From: Alistipes sp.
GTDB lineage: Bacteria > Bacteroidota > Bacteroidia > Bacteroidales > Rikenellaceae
NCBI GenBank assembly: GCA_017555105.1
Contig: JAFZHB010000004.1
Location: 33,790-97,789, forward strand
Reading direction: 5' to 3'
DNA: 64,000 nt
Below the pieces are notes generated by a model. That model was not told the DNA's origin, made no database searches, and saw only the letters and a list, made by a program, of their open reading frames with translations. This document shows positions 27,430 through 35,816 of this stretch, one piece after another. The position numbers and the translations under genes are program-made. The stretch's first letter is position 1. Every line of letters begins with the position of its first letter.

Positions 27430-28713
27430 ATGAAAAAACTACTGCTATTGGCTGCGTTGCTGGGCACGCTTTCGGCTACGGCACAGGTCGAGTTCGATCG
27501 CTACTTCTTCGATCGCACGATGCGCTTCGACTACCAGCACGCCGGCAACGCCACGAGCGAACACTACTACTACAACGGCTTGAAGGCCGAGCCCTATTGG
27601 GCGGGGTCGAAACGCTCCCTCTGCGACACGACAAATCTGGGCAACCAGCGCTTCCGCATCGTCGATTTGGAGGAGGGGCGCGAGATCTACTCGCGTGGCT
27701 ACTGTACGCTCTTCAACGAGTGGCAGGCTACCGAGGAGGCGCAATCGGTCGAGCGTGCCTATGCCGAAGCTGTGGTCTTCCCCTACCCGAAGCGTCCCTG
27801 TCGCATCGAGTTCTACGGGCGCAATCGCAAGGGTGAGTTTGAGTTGCGTTACAGCCAAAAGATCGACCCCGAGAGCTATTGGGTCGAGCAGATGCGTCCG
27901 CGCTTTGAGACTTTCGATGTGGTCTACCACGGTGCTCCCGAGCATCGCGTCGATATTGTGGTTCTGCCCGAGGGCTACAGCCGTGAGGAGCGTGCCAAGT
28001 TTGAGGAGGCGTGTCGAGCCTTTGCCGAGGCGATGTTCGCCTATGCCCCCTACACGGAGCTGAAGGAGCGCTTCAACATCCGCGCCGTGTGGGCCCCCTC
28101 TGAGGAGTCGGGCGTGACGATCCCTGCCGAGCATATCTGGCGTGAGACGGCGTGCGATGCCAACTTCACGACCTTCGATTCGGAACGCTACCAGACGGTT
28201 GCCGATCAGCAGCGTCTGCGCGACCTGGCGGCACATGTTCCCTATGAGTACATCTATGTCCTCTCCAATACACAGAAGTATGGCGGTGGCGGTATCTTCA
28301 ACTTCTACGGCATCAGCGCGGCGCACAATCCGGGCTTTACGGGCAAGATCTACATCCATGAGTTCGGTCACCTGCTGATGGGGCTTGGTGACGAGTATGT
28401 GGGAACGACTGCCTACGATGAGTCGATGTACAACAAGCGCCTCGAGCCCTGGGAGCCGAACCTCACGACGCTGGTCGATTTTGAGCAGAAGGAACTCTGG
28501 CGTGCCCTGCTCGATCAGCAGACGCCGATCCCTACCCCCGTCGCGGAGCAGTACCGCGACTGCGTGGGCGTTTATGAGGGTGGCGGCTATGTCTCGAAGG
28601 GAATCTACCGTCCGGCGCAACACTGCCTGATGAATAGTTTTCGGGGTGTGGAGGCCTTCTGCCCGGTGTGTCAGGCGGCTATAAAATCCTACATTGAATT
28701 TCTCTGCCAATAA
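27430..28713 (+). CDS. M64 (IgA-peptidase-type) metallopeptidase
   Basis: Exported zinc peptidase of family M64, 427 residues. The signal peptide ends near LSATAQ (residue 18). An N-terminal M64 beta domain (about 20-165) precedes the catalytic domain starting at HRVDIVVLPEGYSREERAKF. The zinc motif is HEFGHLLMGLGDEY (HExxH plus downstream acidic residue). Related secreted enzymes of gut bacteria cleave IgA; substrate here is unknown. Single gene after a hairpin terminator. Confidence 0.9.
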   Translation: MKKLLLLAALLGTLSATAQVEFDRYFFDRTMRFDYQHAGNATSEHYYYNGLKAEPYWAGSKRSLCDTTNLGNQRFRIVDLEEGREIYSRGYCTLFNEWQATEEAQSVERAYAEAVVFPYPKRPCRIEFYGRNRKGEFELRYSQKIDPESYWVEQMRPRFETFDVVYHGAPEHRVDIVVLPEGYSREERAKFEEACRAFAEAMFAYAPYTELKERFNIRAVWAPSEESGVTIPAEHIWRETACDANFTTFDSERYQTVADQQRLRDLAAHVPYEYIYVLSNTQKYGGGGIFNFYGISAAHNPGFTGKIYIHEFGHLLMGLGDEYVGTTAYDESMYNKRLEPWEPNLTTLVDFEQKELWRALLDQQTPIPTPVAEQYRDCVGVYEGGGYVSKGIYRPAQHCLMNSFRGVEAFCPVCQAAIKSYIEFLCQ

Positions 28714-28794
28714 TAAATTCGATTTTTTTGCGTTCGTAGAGGGTAAAGCGTGAATTTTTGCACATTTCCGACTGCTTATTTGGAGGTTTTGTGC

Positions 28795-28802
28795 TATCTT
28801 TG
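28795..28802 (+). promoter_or_regulatory. -7 promoter element of the FISUMP lipoprotein
   Basis: TATCTTTG, 25 bases before the start codon. Confidence 0.6.
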
Positions 28803-28827
28803 CCAAGATTTTAACTAAAACGAAGCT

Positions 28828-30246
28828 ATGCAATTTATGAAAGAGATATTTAAATGGAGCCTCCTGGCCTTTGCGGTGCTCTTTGTTGCAGCTTGCAGCA
28901 ATGATGACGATAATGACGGAGAGGTGAAACTCAACCCGACGGCCCTCTTCCTCGATTGGGGCGAGACGGCTACGGTTTCGTTCTCGGGTGTGAACATCAA
29001 GACCTACTCGCTGGGCTCCTACCCTGAGGGTTGGCCCGAGCCGGTGATCAACATGGCAAACCGCACGCTGACGGTGACCGCTCCCGAGCAGAACGACGAG
29101 CTTGCGACGATCGGTTCGGTGCGTCTGAACGGCGTGACAAAGGGCGGTGAGTTGATCGGTGCCTCGCTCTATGTGGCGCTGAATGTCGAGGAGGTGGACT
29201 TCTCGGAGCAGCCCGCTAACTGCTACCTGACCCCGACGCCCAACACCCACTACACCTTCGACGCTACGATCAAGGGCAACGGTCAGGGTACGATCAACCC
29301 CGACCACCTAGCCGTGATCTGGCAGACGGGTCGCAACCTGGTGCAGTACCTGAACTACGAGGATGGCAAGTGTTCGTTCTACATCTCGTCCGATAACGAT
29401 GAGAAGAAGTATCTCGTACCGGGCAACGCGCTGATCGGTGCTTACGATGCGGATAATAACCTGCTGTGGAGCTGGCACATCTGGATGGCCGACTACAACC
29501 CCGCCGAGGATGCGTTGAACTACGGCAACTACACGGTGATGAGCCGTCAGCTGGGTGCGCTGCTCAACAACACGAAGGATCAGGATTCGACGCTGAAATC
29601 CTATGGCCTCTACTACCAGTGGGGTCGCAAGGATCCCTTCCCGGGTCCGGCATCCTATAATGCAGCCTCGAGCTTCACGACCACGCTCTACGATGGTAAT
29701 TACAAGACGGTGACCCTCTCTGTCATTTCGTCGGAGGAGGGCGGCTCGTATGAGTATGCACATGCCAACCCGACCCACTTCATCACCACCGAGCAGAAGG
29801 ATGCCGATTGGTGCCGTACGATCACCAACGAGGTGAAGGGCTGGAGCGCGACGACCAAGACGATCAACGACCCCTGCCCCTACGGCTGGCGTGTAGCCCC
29901 CGTTTCGGCCTTTGCCAATCTGACGATTGCCGACGACCTGACGCTCGACGGACAGCACTATGCGAACCAGTACGGTTGGACGCTGACCGATGGCACGACC
30001 TCGTCGTTCTACTTCGCTGCCGGTCGCCGCATCTACCTCGACGGTACGATCCAAAACCTCTACGACGACTCGCTCGTGCGCAATGTTGCTATGGAGGCGC
30101 AGCCCTGGGTGGGTTACAATTGGACGGCCGACGGCAAGGCTTTCGTCTACTGGATGAAGAAGGATGAGGTGTCGAAGAGCGGCCTGCGTACCGACTTTGC
30201 GCTGGGTCGCGCCAATGGTGCTTCGGTGCGCTGCGTACGCGAGTAA
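28828..30246 (+). CDS. surface lipoprotein with FISUMP-type C-terminal domain
   Basis: 472 residues. A lipoprotein signal peptide ends in FVAAC (Cys23), then an acidic SNDDDNDGE linker suited to surface export. The N-terminal third is beta-rich (about 30-130). The C-terminal half has the Fibrobacter-succinogenes-major-paralogous pattern: YYQWGRKDPFPG, NDPCPYGWRVAPVSAF, YFAAGRRIYLDGT, and closing GASVRCVRE. Residue 4 is an alternative start. Function unknown; likely host- or glycan-exposed. Confidence 0.85.
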   Translation: MQFMKEIFKWSLLAFAVLFVAACSNDDDNDGEVKLNPTALFLDWGETATVSFSGVNIKTYSLGSYPEGWPEPVINMANRTLTVTAPEQNDELATIGSVRLNGVTKGGELIGASLYVALNVEEVDFSEQPANCYLTPTPNTHYTFDATIKGNGQGTINPDHLAVIWQTGRNLVQYLNYEDGKCSFYISSDNDEKKYLVPGNALIGAYDADNNLLWSWHIWMADYNPAEDALNYGNYTVMSRQLGALLNNTKDQDSTLKSYGLYYQWGRKDPFPGPASYNAASSFTTTLYDGNYKTVTLSVISSEEGGSYEYAHANPTHFITTEQKDADWCRTITNEVKGWSATTKTINDPCPYGWRVAPVSAFANLTIADDLTLDGQHYANQYGWTLTDGTTSSFYFAAGRRIYLDGTIQNLYDDSLVRNVAMEAQPWVGYNWTADGKAFVYWMKKDEVSKSGLRTDFALGRANGASVRCVRE

Positions 30247-30270
30247 TAGCGCACCATTTAACACAAGATA

Positions 30271-30308
30271 AACGAGCAGTTCTCCCGCGAGAGCTGCTCG
30301 TTTTATTT
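30271..30308 (+). terminator. terminator after the FISUMP lipoprotein
   Basis: AACGAGCAG...CTGCTCGTT extended by TCTC/GAGA around a CCGC loop, followed by TTTTATTTTG. Confidence 0.88.
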
Positions 30309-30448
30309 TGCGATCCTACCATTCGCTTGTTGGCGGATATTGACCGCATAGAGATAGATAGATCTACTCCTCACGCTCGAACGGTTGGCGCATTGAAGGG
30401 TGGTTGTCTTTTTCCTTTCCTTTCCCGCGGCAGTGGGTGGCAAGGCGA
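30309..30448. other. intergenic stretch with nothing recognised
   Basis: Between the terminators of two convergent lipoprotein genes. I see no gene, promoter or structured repeat here. Confidence 0.6.
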
Positions 30449-30484
30449 TAAAAAAAGAGACCTGCTGCAAGCAGCAAGTCTCTT
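30449..30484 (-). terminator. terminator of the 735-residue lipoprotein gene
   Basis: On the minus strand AAGAGACTTGCTGC pairs with GCAGCAGGTCTCTT (one G-T pair), followed by a run of seven T. It lies about 30 bases after the stop codon. Confidence 0.88.
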
Positions 30485-30515
30485 CGAGTGTGTGTATGAA
30501 TAAAATGGAGAAGGT

Positions 30516-32723
30516 TTAGATTGTAGGTTCGTACTGATAGATCCAATAGCTCTCACCCTCGATATACGAATCCGTATCGATCGTATACACAGTCTTGCCT
30601 ACCTTGTCATATTTAATCAGGCTATCAATGATCGCGCACAGATCCTCGAGTGCTGTGTGGACATCAATCAGATTGTATTTCTTGAAGAGATTTACGGTCT
30701 CATTTCTGTTGAGCACCGTCTTAAAGAGACTCCAAAGACGATTGTCGGCAGCGTCAATCATAAGCTGATTAAGTTTGTTGAATGCATCGTTCTGAGCCTC
30801 ACCAATTACTACACCGAGAGTAGTTGCAACCTGCTGATTCTGATTCTCGATATTCGTATTGATGTCTTCATTCTGCTGGATTTCTGCAACAATCTCAGCA
30901 AGTGTCTCCTTCATCGACGCAAGGAACTCTTCATTGTCGAATACCAGGCTGAGCAGTCTGTAAGTCAGTGACTCTTTGTTGTTTGCATTCTCCTGTAGGT
31001 ACTTAATAACATTGATATCCATTACATCAGCCAACAAACTGCTTCCGGTGAGCTGACCGAGATAATCCGATGCGGCAAAGAGACCCCATGTTAGGCTACC
31101 CAGATACTCCGAGTAATATGTAGTATAAATGGGAATAAACCCCAACTGGGTGCCTGTTTGCTTGCGAATACCTTCTAAATAGAGAGCCTTGAACGCTGTT
31201 TCAAAATCCTCATTCGAAAGATTCGGCTCATTTGCGAGGAAGTCCTGCGCTTTAGCGATATTGCTCTGACGCTTGCTCTCGAGATCTTCCGGTACGGTCA
31301 GAGCCTCCAACTTTGCCAATTCATCCTTAACGGACTGAACAGCCTTTGCGCGCTTTTGCTTGAATTTCTCCTCCTCGATCAATTCGTCACCGTCGCCAGA
31401 GGTGATGCCGAAAGACTCAACCCAATCACCAATGGTTCCAAACTCTTCAGCATACTTGTCCAAACCATTCTTGTTAATATAAGCCAAGAACTCGTCGACA
31501 TTCTGAATGGCATTTACCTCAGCAATTTTGTCGTTAACATAATCTACATAGTCGTAGATTACCTCGCGCTTAGCAACACCCGTAACCTCAAATGTTTTAG
31601 CCTCTTTTACAAAGCCGGGGATGCCACCCAAGATTTCATATACCTTCTTATACTCACCCAGCGACGAAGCAAGCATTACGCGCTCGATCAGCGTAACGAT
31701 GTCATCATCATGGTTTACCAGCCCTTTGATCCACTCTTCAACATTTACATCATTCAACGAAGGAATGATGCGCTCTGCGTGCGCATAAGCAGGAGCAATT
31801 GCCTTCAGCCAAAGATCAACCTCCTCCATGCCCTGAACCTCGAAGGTTCGCGCGCTGAACTGCAGGCTAACCGAGCGCTTGAAAGTATTCTCGGCGGTAA
31901 TCTCGGTCTTGAAATAGTTGCCAAACTGATCGTAGAAGGTGATCACCAGGTCGTTGGCCTCGTAGGTACCGGGAGCCAACACGAAGAAGAAGTTCGTAGC
32001 CTCCTCTGCGTTCAACTCAACACCATTCTCGCCGCAAGCCAACACGATCTTCTGTGCGCCCTCCTCGGCTATTGCTACCGTAGGAATCCACTCATCGGCA
32101 GCCACTGCCGTAGCAACCGTAGCACCGGCGATCTTGTGAGCCTTGCTCTCTAAGGTGGCGTAGTAAATCTTGCCCTCACCCTTCAGCGGCAATACCAAGC
32201 AGCTCGCCAGGTTCTTGAACGAGAAGTCGGGTGCATACTGCGAAACGGCCACCATCGGCGAGGCCTCCTGGCCGAATGAGTTCGGAGCAAAAATCTGCTG
32301 GGTGGGAATTGCCGTGTTTACAACGATGTCATCGCCACTCTGGGCAACCTTCGTCTCGGCAGAGAAGGGGTATACACCGATGAAGAGCGACTTGTTGACT
32401 CCGCTCTCAATGCTACCGGAGATGTTACCAAAGCAGGGGTTGTACTCAAAATCGGCCGTAACCGTACCCTCGCAACCCTCGCTCAGGTCATACTTGTAGT
32501 GTTTGCCTCTGTAGAGGAAGCTGATGGCATCGTTCTTCGACCATAAGGTCTTGTAGGCACCGTCAACGAAGCCCAACTCGGTACGACCCGTCGTCGACTC
32601 CAAACTGGCAGTTACAACGATCTGCTCTTCGGGCTGCACGGCCTCTGTCAGCTGCTCGTCTTTCTGGCACGAGGTCATCAAACCCAGTGCGAGAAAACCC
32701 AATAAATAATAAAATTTGTTCAT
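30516..32723 (-). CDS. large fimbrillin-like lipoprotein, phase-variable candidate
   Basis: 735 residues. The signal peptide ends in LMTSC (Cys19). Residues about 35-290 look like the fimbrillin-like N-terminal fold (TTGRTELGFVDGAYKTLWSKNDAISF). The rest is a long, mostly helical, charged region without a domain I recognise. The C-terminal part is more AT-rich than the N-terminal part, suggesting it was acquired separately. A 39-residue peptide gene lies 52 bases upstream on the same strand, then an invertible promoter segment and a tyrosine recombinase. The promoter element in that segment now points away, so the gene is predicted to be OFF in this orientation. Confidence 0.82.
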   Translation of the reverse strand: MNKFYYLLGFLALGLMTSCQKDEQLTEAVQPEEQIVVTASLESTTGRTELGFVDGAYKTLWSKNDAISFLYRGKHYKYDLSEGCEGTVTADFEYNPCFGNISGSIESGVNKSLFIGVYPFSAETKVAQSGDDIVVNTAIPTQQIFAPNSFGQEASPMVAVSQYAPDFSFKNLASCLVLPLKGEGKIYYATLESKAHKIAGATVATAVAADEWIPTVAIAEEGAQKIVLACGENGVELNAEEATNFFFVLAPGTYEANDLVITFYDQFGNYFKTEITAENTFKRSVSLQFSARTFEVQGMEEVDLWLKAIAPAYAHAERIIPSLNDVNVEEWIKGLVNHDDDIVTLIERVMLASSLGEYKKVYEILGGIPGFVKEAKTFEVTGVAKREVIYDYVDYVNDKIAEVNAIQNVDEFLAYINKNGLDKYAEEFGTIGDWVESFGITSGDGDELIEEEKFKQKRAKAVQSVKDELAKLEALTVPEDLESKRQSNIAKAQDFLANEPNLSNEDFETAFKALYLEGIRKQTGTQLGFIPIYTTYYSEYLGSLTWGLFAASDYLGQLTGSSLLADVMDINVIKYLQENANNKESLTYRLLSLVFDNEEFLASMKETLAEIVAEIQQNEDINTNIENQNQQVATTLGVVIGEAQNDAFNKLNQLMIDAADNRLWSLFKTVLNRNETVNLFKKYNLIDVHTALEDLCAIIDSLIKYDKVGKTVYTIDTDSYIEGESYWIYQYEPTI

Positions 32724-32775
32724 TGTTTGGTTTTGTTAAACTTTAAATTTGTGTGCTCTTGGTTTTTGTGAGCGA

Positions 32776-32895
32776 TTAACCTTGTCCACCCTCAAAGCCC
32801 CAGTCCTCGCCGGTTGCATTCGATGCAGCAAAGCCCTGCTCTACCGCCAACTCCAATACCTCGAGCTGCGGCGTCTCATAGATTTTCATTTCCAT
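32776..32895 (-). CDS. 39-residue EQGFAAS-type peptide
   Basis: Short gene encoding MEMKIYETPQLEVLELAVEQ followed by GFAASNATGEDWGFEGGQG. It aligns with the 42-residue peptide at 40210: both have YExPxLE, an acidic helix, then EQGFAA and a polar, Trp-containing tail. Both precede a fimbrillin-like lipoprotein gene on the same strand. No signal peptide or transmembrane segment is visible. A second in-frame ATG at 32889 is possible. Similar tiny genes are common in Bacteroidales, but I know of no assigned function. Likely co-transcribed with the lipoprotein. Confidence 0.75.
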   Translation of the reverse strand: MEMKIYETPQLEVLELAVEQGFAASNATGEDWGFEGGQG

Positions 32896-32966
32896 AATAG
32901 CAAAATGTTGATAATTAATAATTTGTGGTTAAAATAAAGTTCTTGTTTTCTCTCTACAATCGTCAC

Positions 32967-32982
32967 TTCTCTTTGTAAGAGA
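32967..32982 (+). repeat. left 16 bp inverted repeat of the invertible segment
   Basis: TTCTCTTTGTAAGAGA; exact reverse complement of 33153-33168. Flanking bases on either side do not match, so the repeat is sharply bounded. Confidence 0.9.
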
Positions 32983-33130
32983 TGGTATCTGCAAAATAAG
33001 AAGCAGGTATAGAGAGGTTTATAGAGTTGAATGTCTGCGATTTGTTCAACAAATTGGCATTGCAGAAGCGAGGTGGGCTATTAAATATGATTTCTTATGG
33101 TATAAATGTGTGCTTTTCAAAAAAAATATG

Positions 33131-33138
33131 TACCTTTG
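33131..33138 (+). promoter_or_regulatory. -7 promoter element inside the invertible segment
   Basis: TACCTTTG preceded by an A-rich tract; no clear -33 TTTG. Present orientation is rightward, away from the lipoprotein genes. Confidence 0.65.
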
Positions 33139-33152
33139 CACCAACAATCACC

Positions 33153-33168
33153 TCTCTTACAAAGAGAA
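33153..33168 (-). repeat. right 16 bp inverted repeat of the invertible segment
   Basis: TCTCTTACAAAGAGAA; exact reverse complement of 32967-32982, 21 bases before the recombinase stop codon. Confidence 0.9.
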
Positions 33169-33189
33169 TAATCCTGTTTTAAACTCCCC

Positions 33190-34398
33190 CTATAACGATT
33201 TTAAGATGATGTGGTTCGCTCGGTCGATGGCCGTAGTGTCTAACGATGCCAGATAGATGCGAGTCGTGCGCTCTGAATCGTGGCCAAGCCCATCGCTGAT
33301 GACAGACAAAGGGACCTGCTTGCTCTTTGCGATGCTCGCCCAAGCGTGGCGAGCCACATAGAGCGTAAGCGGAATAGTGAGTCCGAGTTGGCGGCCGATG
33401 ATCTTCAGGCAGCGATTGATGTTGTGTGCCGTGTAGATATATTGTTTGCGCACATCGATGAGGCTGTGAGGCTTGATGATCGGAAGCAGGTAGTCGGAGT
33501 GCTCCGTGTTGTATTTCTCTACAATCTCTTGCATACATTGCTCCCACTTGATGATGAGGCGTTGTCCGGTTTTGCGACGGCGATAGGACAAGACTCTATG
33601 TCGTAGATCACTTTTGCGTAGATAAGCCATATCGACGAACGACATGCCGCGGGTGTAGAAACTGAACAGGAACATATCGCGTGCAAAGGAAAAGGTTGGA
33701 TTCGACGGAAAATCCAGCCCTTTGATTTGCTTGATGACTTTCAGCGGAATGGCTCGTTTGATCGTCTTCTCCACCCCTGTGTAGACATGTTTGAAGGGAA
33801 AGCGTTGCGGAATTAGCCCTTGCTCTACGGCGCGATTATAAACAGCCCGCAGGTTGCGCATATAAAACGAGGTGGTATTGGGGGTTAATCCTTGTTGCTG
33901 CAAATAGTTCTCGTAGGCCATCATCACCTCTCCATGGATGGCTTCAAGCGGCAGATCCTTGTTCGCTCGAAAGCGGCGGAAACTGCTGAGTGTAGTCGCA
34001 TAGTTCTCGGAGGTTCGTACTCGATTGATCGATTGGAGATGAGTGATCACACCCTCCATGAATGAGAAGAGGTAAATGCGAGGTCTCTCGACAAGAAAGG
34101 CAGCGATCACTTGATCTGCGGTGTACTCTTTATTATCTCGATCAAACCTGCAGATGATCTTGTGAAACACACTGAGGTCCACCTGAATATGTTCTATAAT
34201 TGTTAACAGATAACCTTGCCTCTCCTCGTTGTTTGTTGGGAGTACTACCTTAGCCGTGTGGGCATTCCATTCTTGAGCATAGAGGCGGTAGCCGGTCTTT
34301 TGTTGACGAGCGATGCGTTGGTGGATGATCTGATAGAAGAGGATACCCTGTTCGTTTGGTACGCTCGAAGGGCGAAACTTGATTTTTACGGTTGCCAT
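33190..34398 (-). CDS. tyrosine recombinase (DNA invertase candidate)
   Basis: Site-specific recombinase of the Bacteroidota tyrosine type, 402 residues. An N-terminal arm-binding domain (about 1-100) and a SAM-like core-binding domain (about 105-210) are followed by the catalytic domain. Visible catalytic residues are Arg250 (FYTRGMSF), Lys276 (RRKTGQ), Arg350 with His351 in YVARHAW (the usual first His is Tyr, as in many members of this family), His373 (GLGHDSERTT) and nucleophile Tyr382. Its 3' end is 21 bases from an inverted repeat, so I infer it flips the adjacent promoter segment. Confidence 0.92.
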   Translation of the reverse strand: MATVKIKFRPSSVPNEQGILFYQIIHQRIARQQKTGYRLYAQEWNAHTAKVVLPTNNEERQGYLLTIIEHIQVDLSVFHKIICRFDRDNKEYTADQVIAAFLVERPRIYLFSFMEGVITHLQSINRVRTSENYATTLSSFRRFRANKDLPLEAIHGEVMMAYENYLQQQGLTPNTTSFYMRNLRAVYNRAVEQGLIPQRFPFKHVYTGVEKTIKRAIPLKVIKQIKGLDFPSNPTFSFARDMFLFSFYTRGMSFVDMAYLRKSDLRHRVLSYRRRKTGQRLIIKWEQCMQEIVEKYNTEHSDYLLPIIKPHSLIDVRKQYIYTAHNINRCLKIIGRQLGLTIPLTLYVARHAWASIAKSKQVPLSVISDGLGHDSERTTRIYLASLDTTAIDRANHIILKSL

Positions 34399-34528
34399 AT
34401 CTCTGTTTTTGTTGTTTGGTTCGCCTAATCATACAAAAAAAAGGAATATGTGCGTAATGGCGAGCGTGGATAGATCGCGCTTGTGGAACTTGGTATGAGC
34501 CTTGCAAAGGAGTGTAGAAACGCACGCC

Positions 34529-35734
34529 ATGAAAATCAATACCGGAAAAGGAACGATCTCCTTACAGGCACTTTTGGCCATCTGGTCAATCTCGGCTGTG
34601 GCCTCGCTGCCCGGCCTGGCCATCTCCCCCATCTTGGGCGATCTGACGAAGATCTTTCCCAAGGCCACCGAGTTGGAACTGCAGATGCTCACCTCACTTC
34701 CCTCACTCCTGATCATCCCCTTCGTCTTGGTGGCGGGTAAGCTATCCGAGGGAAAACAGCAACTTGAGATCCTCTTCTGGGGGTTGCTGATCTTCTTTTT
34801 GAGTGGTGTGGCGTGCCTCTTTGCCAAGAGCATCTTTTGGCTGATTCTGATCAGCTGTCTGTTGGGCATTGGCGCAGGAATGGTGATCCCCCTCTCGACG
34901 GGACTCGTGGTCGAGTACTTCACGGGCGATTGGCGCGTGCGGCAGTTGGGCTACAGCTCGGCGATCAACAACCTGGCGCTGGTGCTGGCCACGGCGCTGA
35001 CGGGCTACCTGGCCGAGGTGAATTGGCACCTCCCCTTCCTGGTCTATACCCTTCCGGGCATCTCGCTCCTGCTCCTGGGCGCGCTGCGTCACCAACCCTC
35101 GCTGCCCGAGCCGAAGGAGAGCTTGCAGTTGCAATACAGCGCGATCGACCGCAAGAAATTGGTGGGGCTGATGCTCTTCTACTTCTTTATCACCTATGCC
35201 GTGTTGGTGATCACCTACGACATCTCGTTTCTGGTCGAGCACCACCACATGAAGAGCTCCTTCTCAGGGGTGATCATCGCCCTCTTCTTCCTGGCGATTA
35301 TGCTTCCGGGACTCTTCCTAAATCGCATCATCCACGCCCTGCAGTCGAAAACCAACCTCCTCTCGCTCATCCTGACAGCCGTGGGGCTCATCATGGTGGG
35401 CTATCTCCACCAACCGTGGCTGATGGTGGTAGGCGTGCTGCTCGCAGGGCTTGGCTATGGGGTGATGCAACCGATCATCTACGACAAGGCCGCAACGATC
35501 GCCCCACCGCGCTCGGCTACCCTCGCACTCTCGTTCGTGATGGCAATGAACTACCTGGCCGTAATGGTCTGTCCTTTTATACTCTCGTTGGCGCGCGAGG
35601 TATTTCATATGCAGAGCGAGCTCTTCCCCTTCCGCATGAATGGCGCGCTGGTGCTCTGCGTGGCGGTTGTCGCCTGCTGTCGCCGTGGGGCCTTTGTGCT
35701 GGGTCTTGATGAACGCTACTTCACGGAGTCGTAG
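34529..35734 (+). CDS. MFS transporter
   Basis: Major facilitator superfamily permease, 401 residues from the chosen ATG (an open frame begins at 34502). About 12 hydrophobic segments are visible. The N-terminal half has a conserved loop after helix 2 (VLVAGKLSEGKQ), corresponding to the MFS signature position, and a helix with GAGMVIPLSTGLVVEYF. The overall look is that of drug or metabolite exporters, and substrate cannot be told. It stands alone between the recombinase and hom and is closed by a strong terminator. Confidence 0.9.
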   Translation: MKINTGKGTISLQALLAIWSISAVASLPGLAISPILGDLTKIFPKATELELQMLTSLPSLLIIPFVLVAGKLSEGKQQLEILFWGLLIFFLSGVACLFAKSIFWLILISCLLGIGAGMVIPLSTGLVVEYFTGDWRVRQLGYSSAINNLALVLATALTGYLAEVNWHLPFLVYTLPGISLLLLGALRHQPSLPEPKESLQLQYSAIDRKKLVGLMLFYFFITYAVLVITYDISFLVEHHHMKSSFSGVIIALFFLAIMLPGLFLNRIIHALQSKTNLLSLILTAVGLIMVGYLHQPWLMVVGVLLAGLGYGVMQPIIYDKAATIAPPRSATLALSFVMAMNYLAVMVCPFILSLAREVFHMQSELFPFRMNGALVLCVAVVACCRRGAFVLGLDERYFTES

Positions 35735-35754
35735 GGGGCGTTCCGCAGGGTAAA

Positions 35755-35794
35755 AAAGAGAAAGGGCTGTCCCTCTTGTGTGGGACAGCCCTTC
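35755..35794. terminator. bidirectional terminator between MFS gene and hom
   Basis: AAGGGCTGTCCC and GGGACAGCCCTT form a perfect 12-pair stem with an 8-base loop. An A-run before it gives the T-run for the minus-strand hom unit. Confidence 0.92.
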
Positions 35795-35816
35795 TGCTGT
35801 AAGATCTTCTACGCGT

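Larger units (their letters stand above)
32967..33168. promoter_or_regulatory. predicted invertible promoter segment
   Basis: Bounded by perfect 16 bp inverted repeats (32967-32982 TTCTCTTTGTAAGAGA and 33153-33168, its complement). Each repeat is itself a near-dyad (TCTCTT, 3-base spacer, AAGAGA), like a recombinase core site. Inside, TACCTTTG at 33131-33138 matches the -7 consensus and reads rightward, toward the 3' end of the recombinase gene. Flipping the segment would place it at about 32997-33004 reading left into the peptide and lipoprotein genes. This is the layout of tyrosine-recombinase phase switches in Bacteroidota. Confidence 0.8.

Noticed and set aside
34399-34528. Second invertible promoter between recombinase and MFS gene
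   Set aside because: No copy of the 16 bp repeat or other convincing inverted repeat pair found there.
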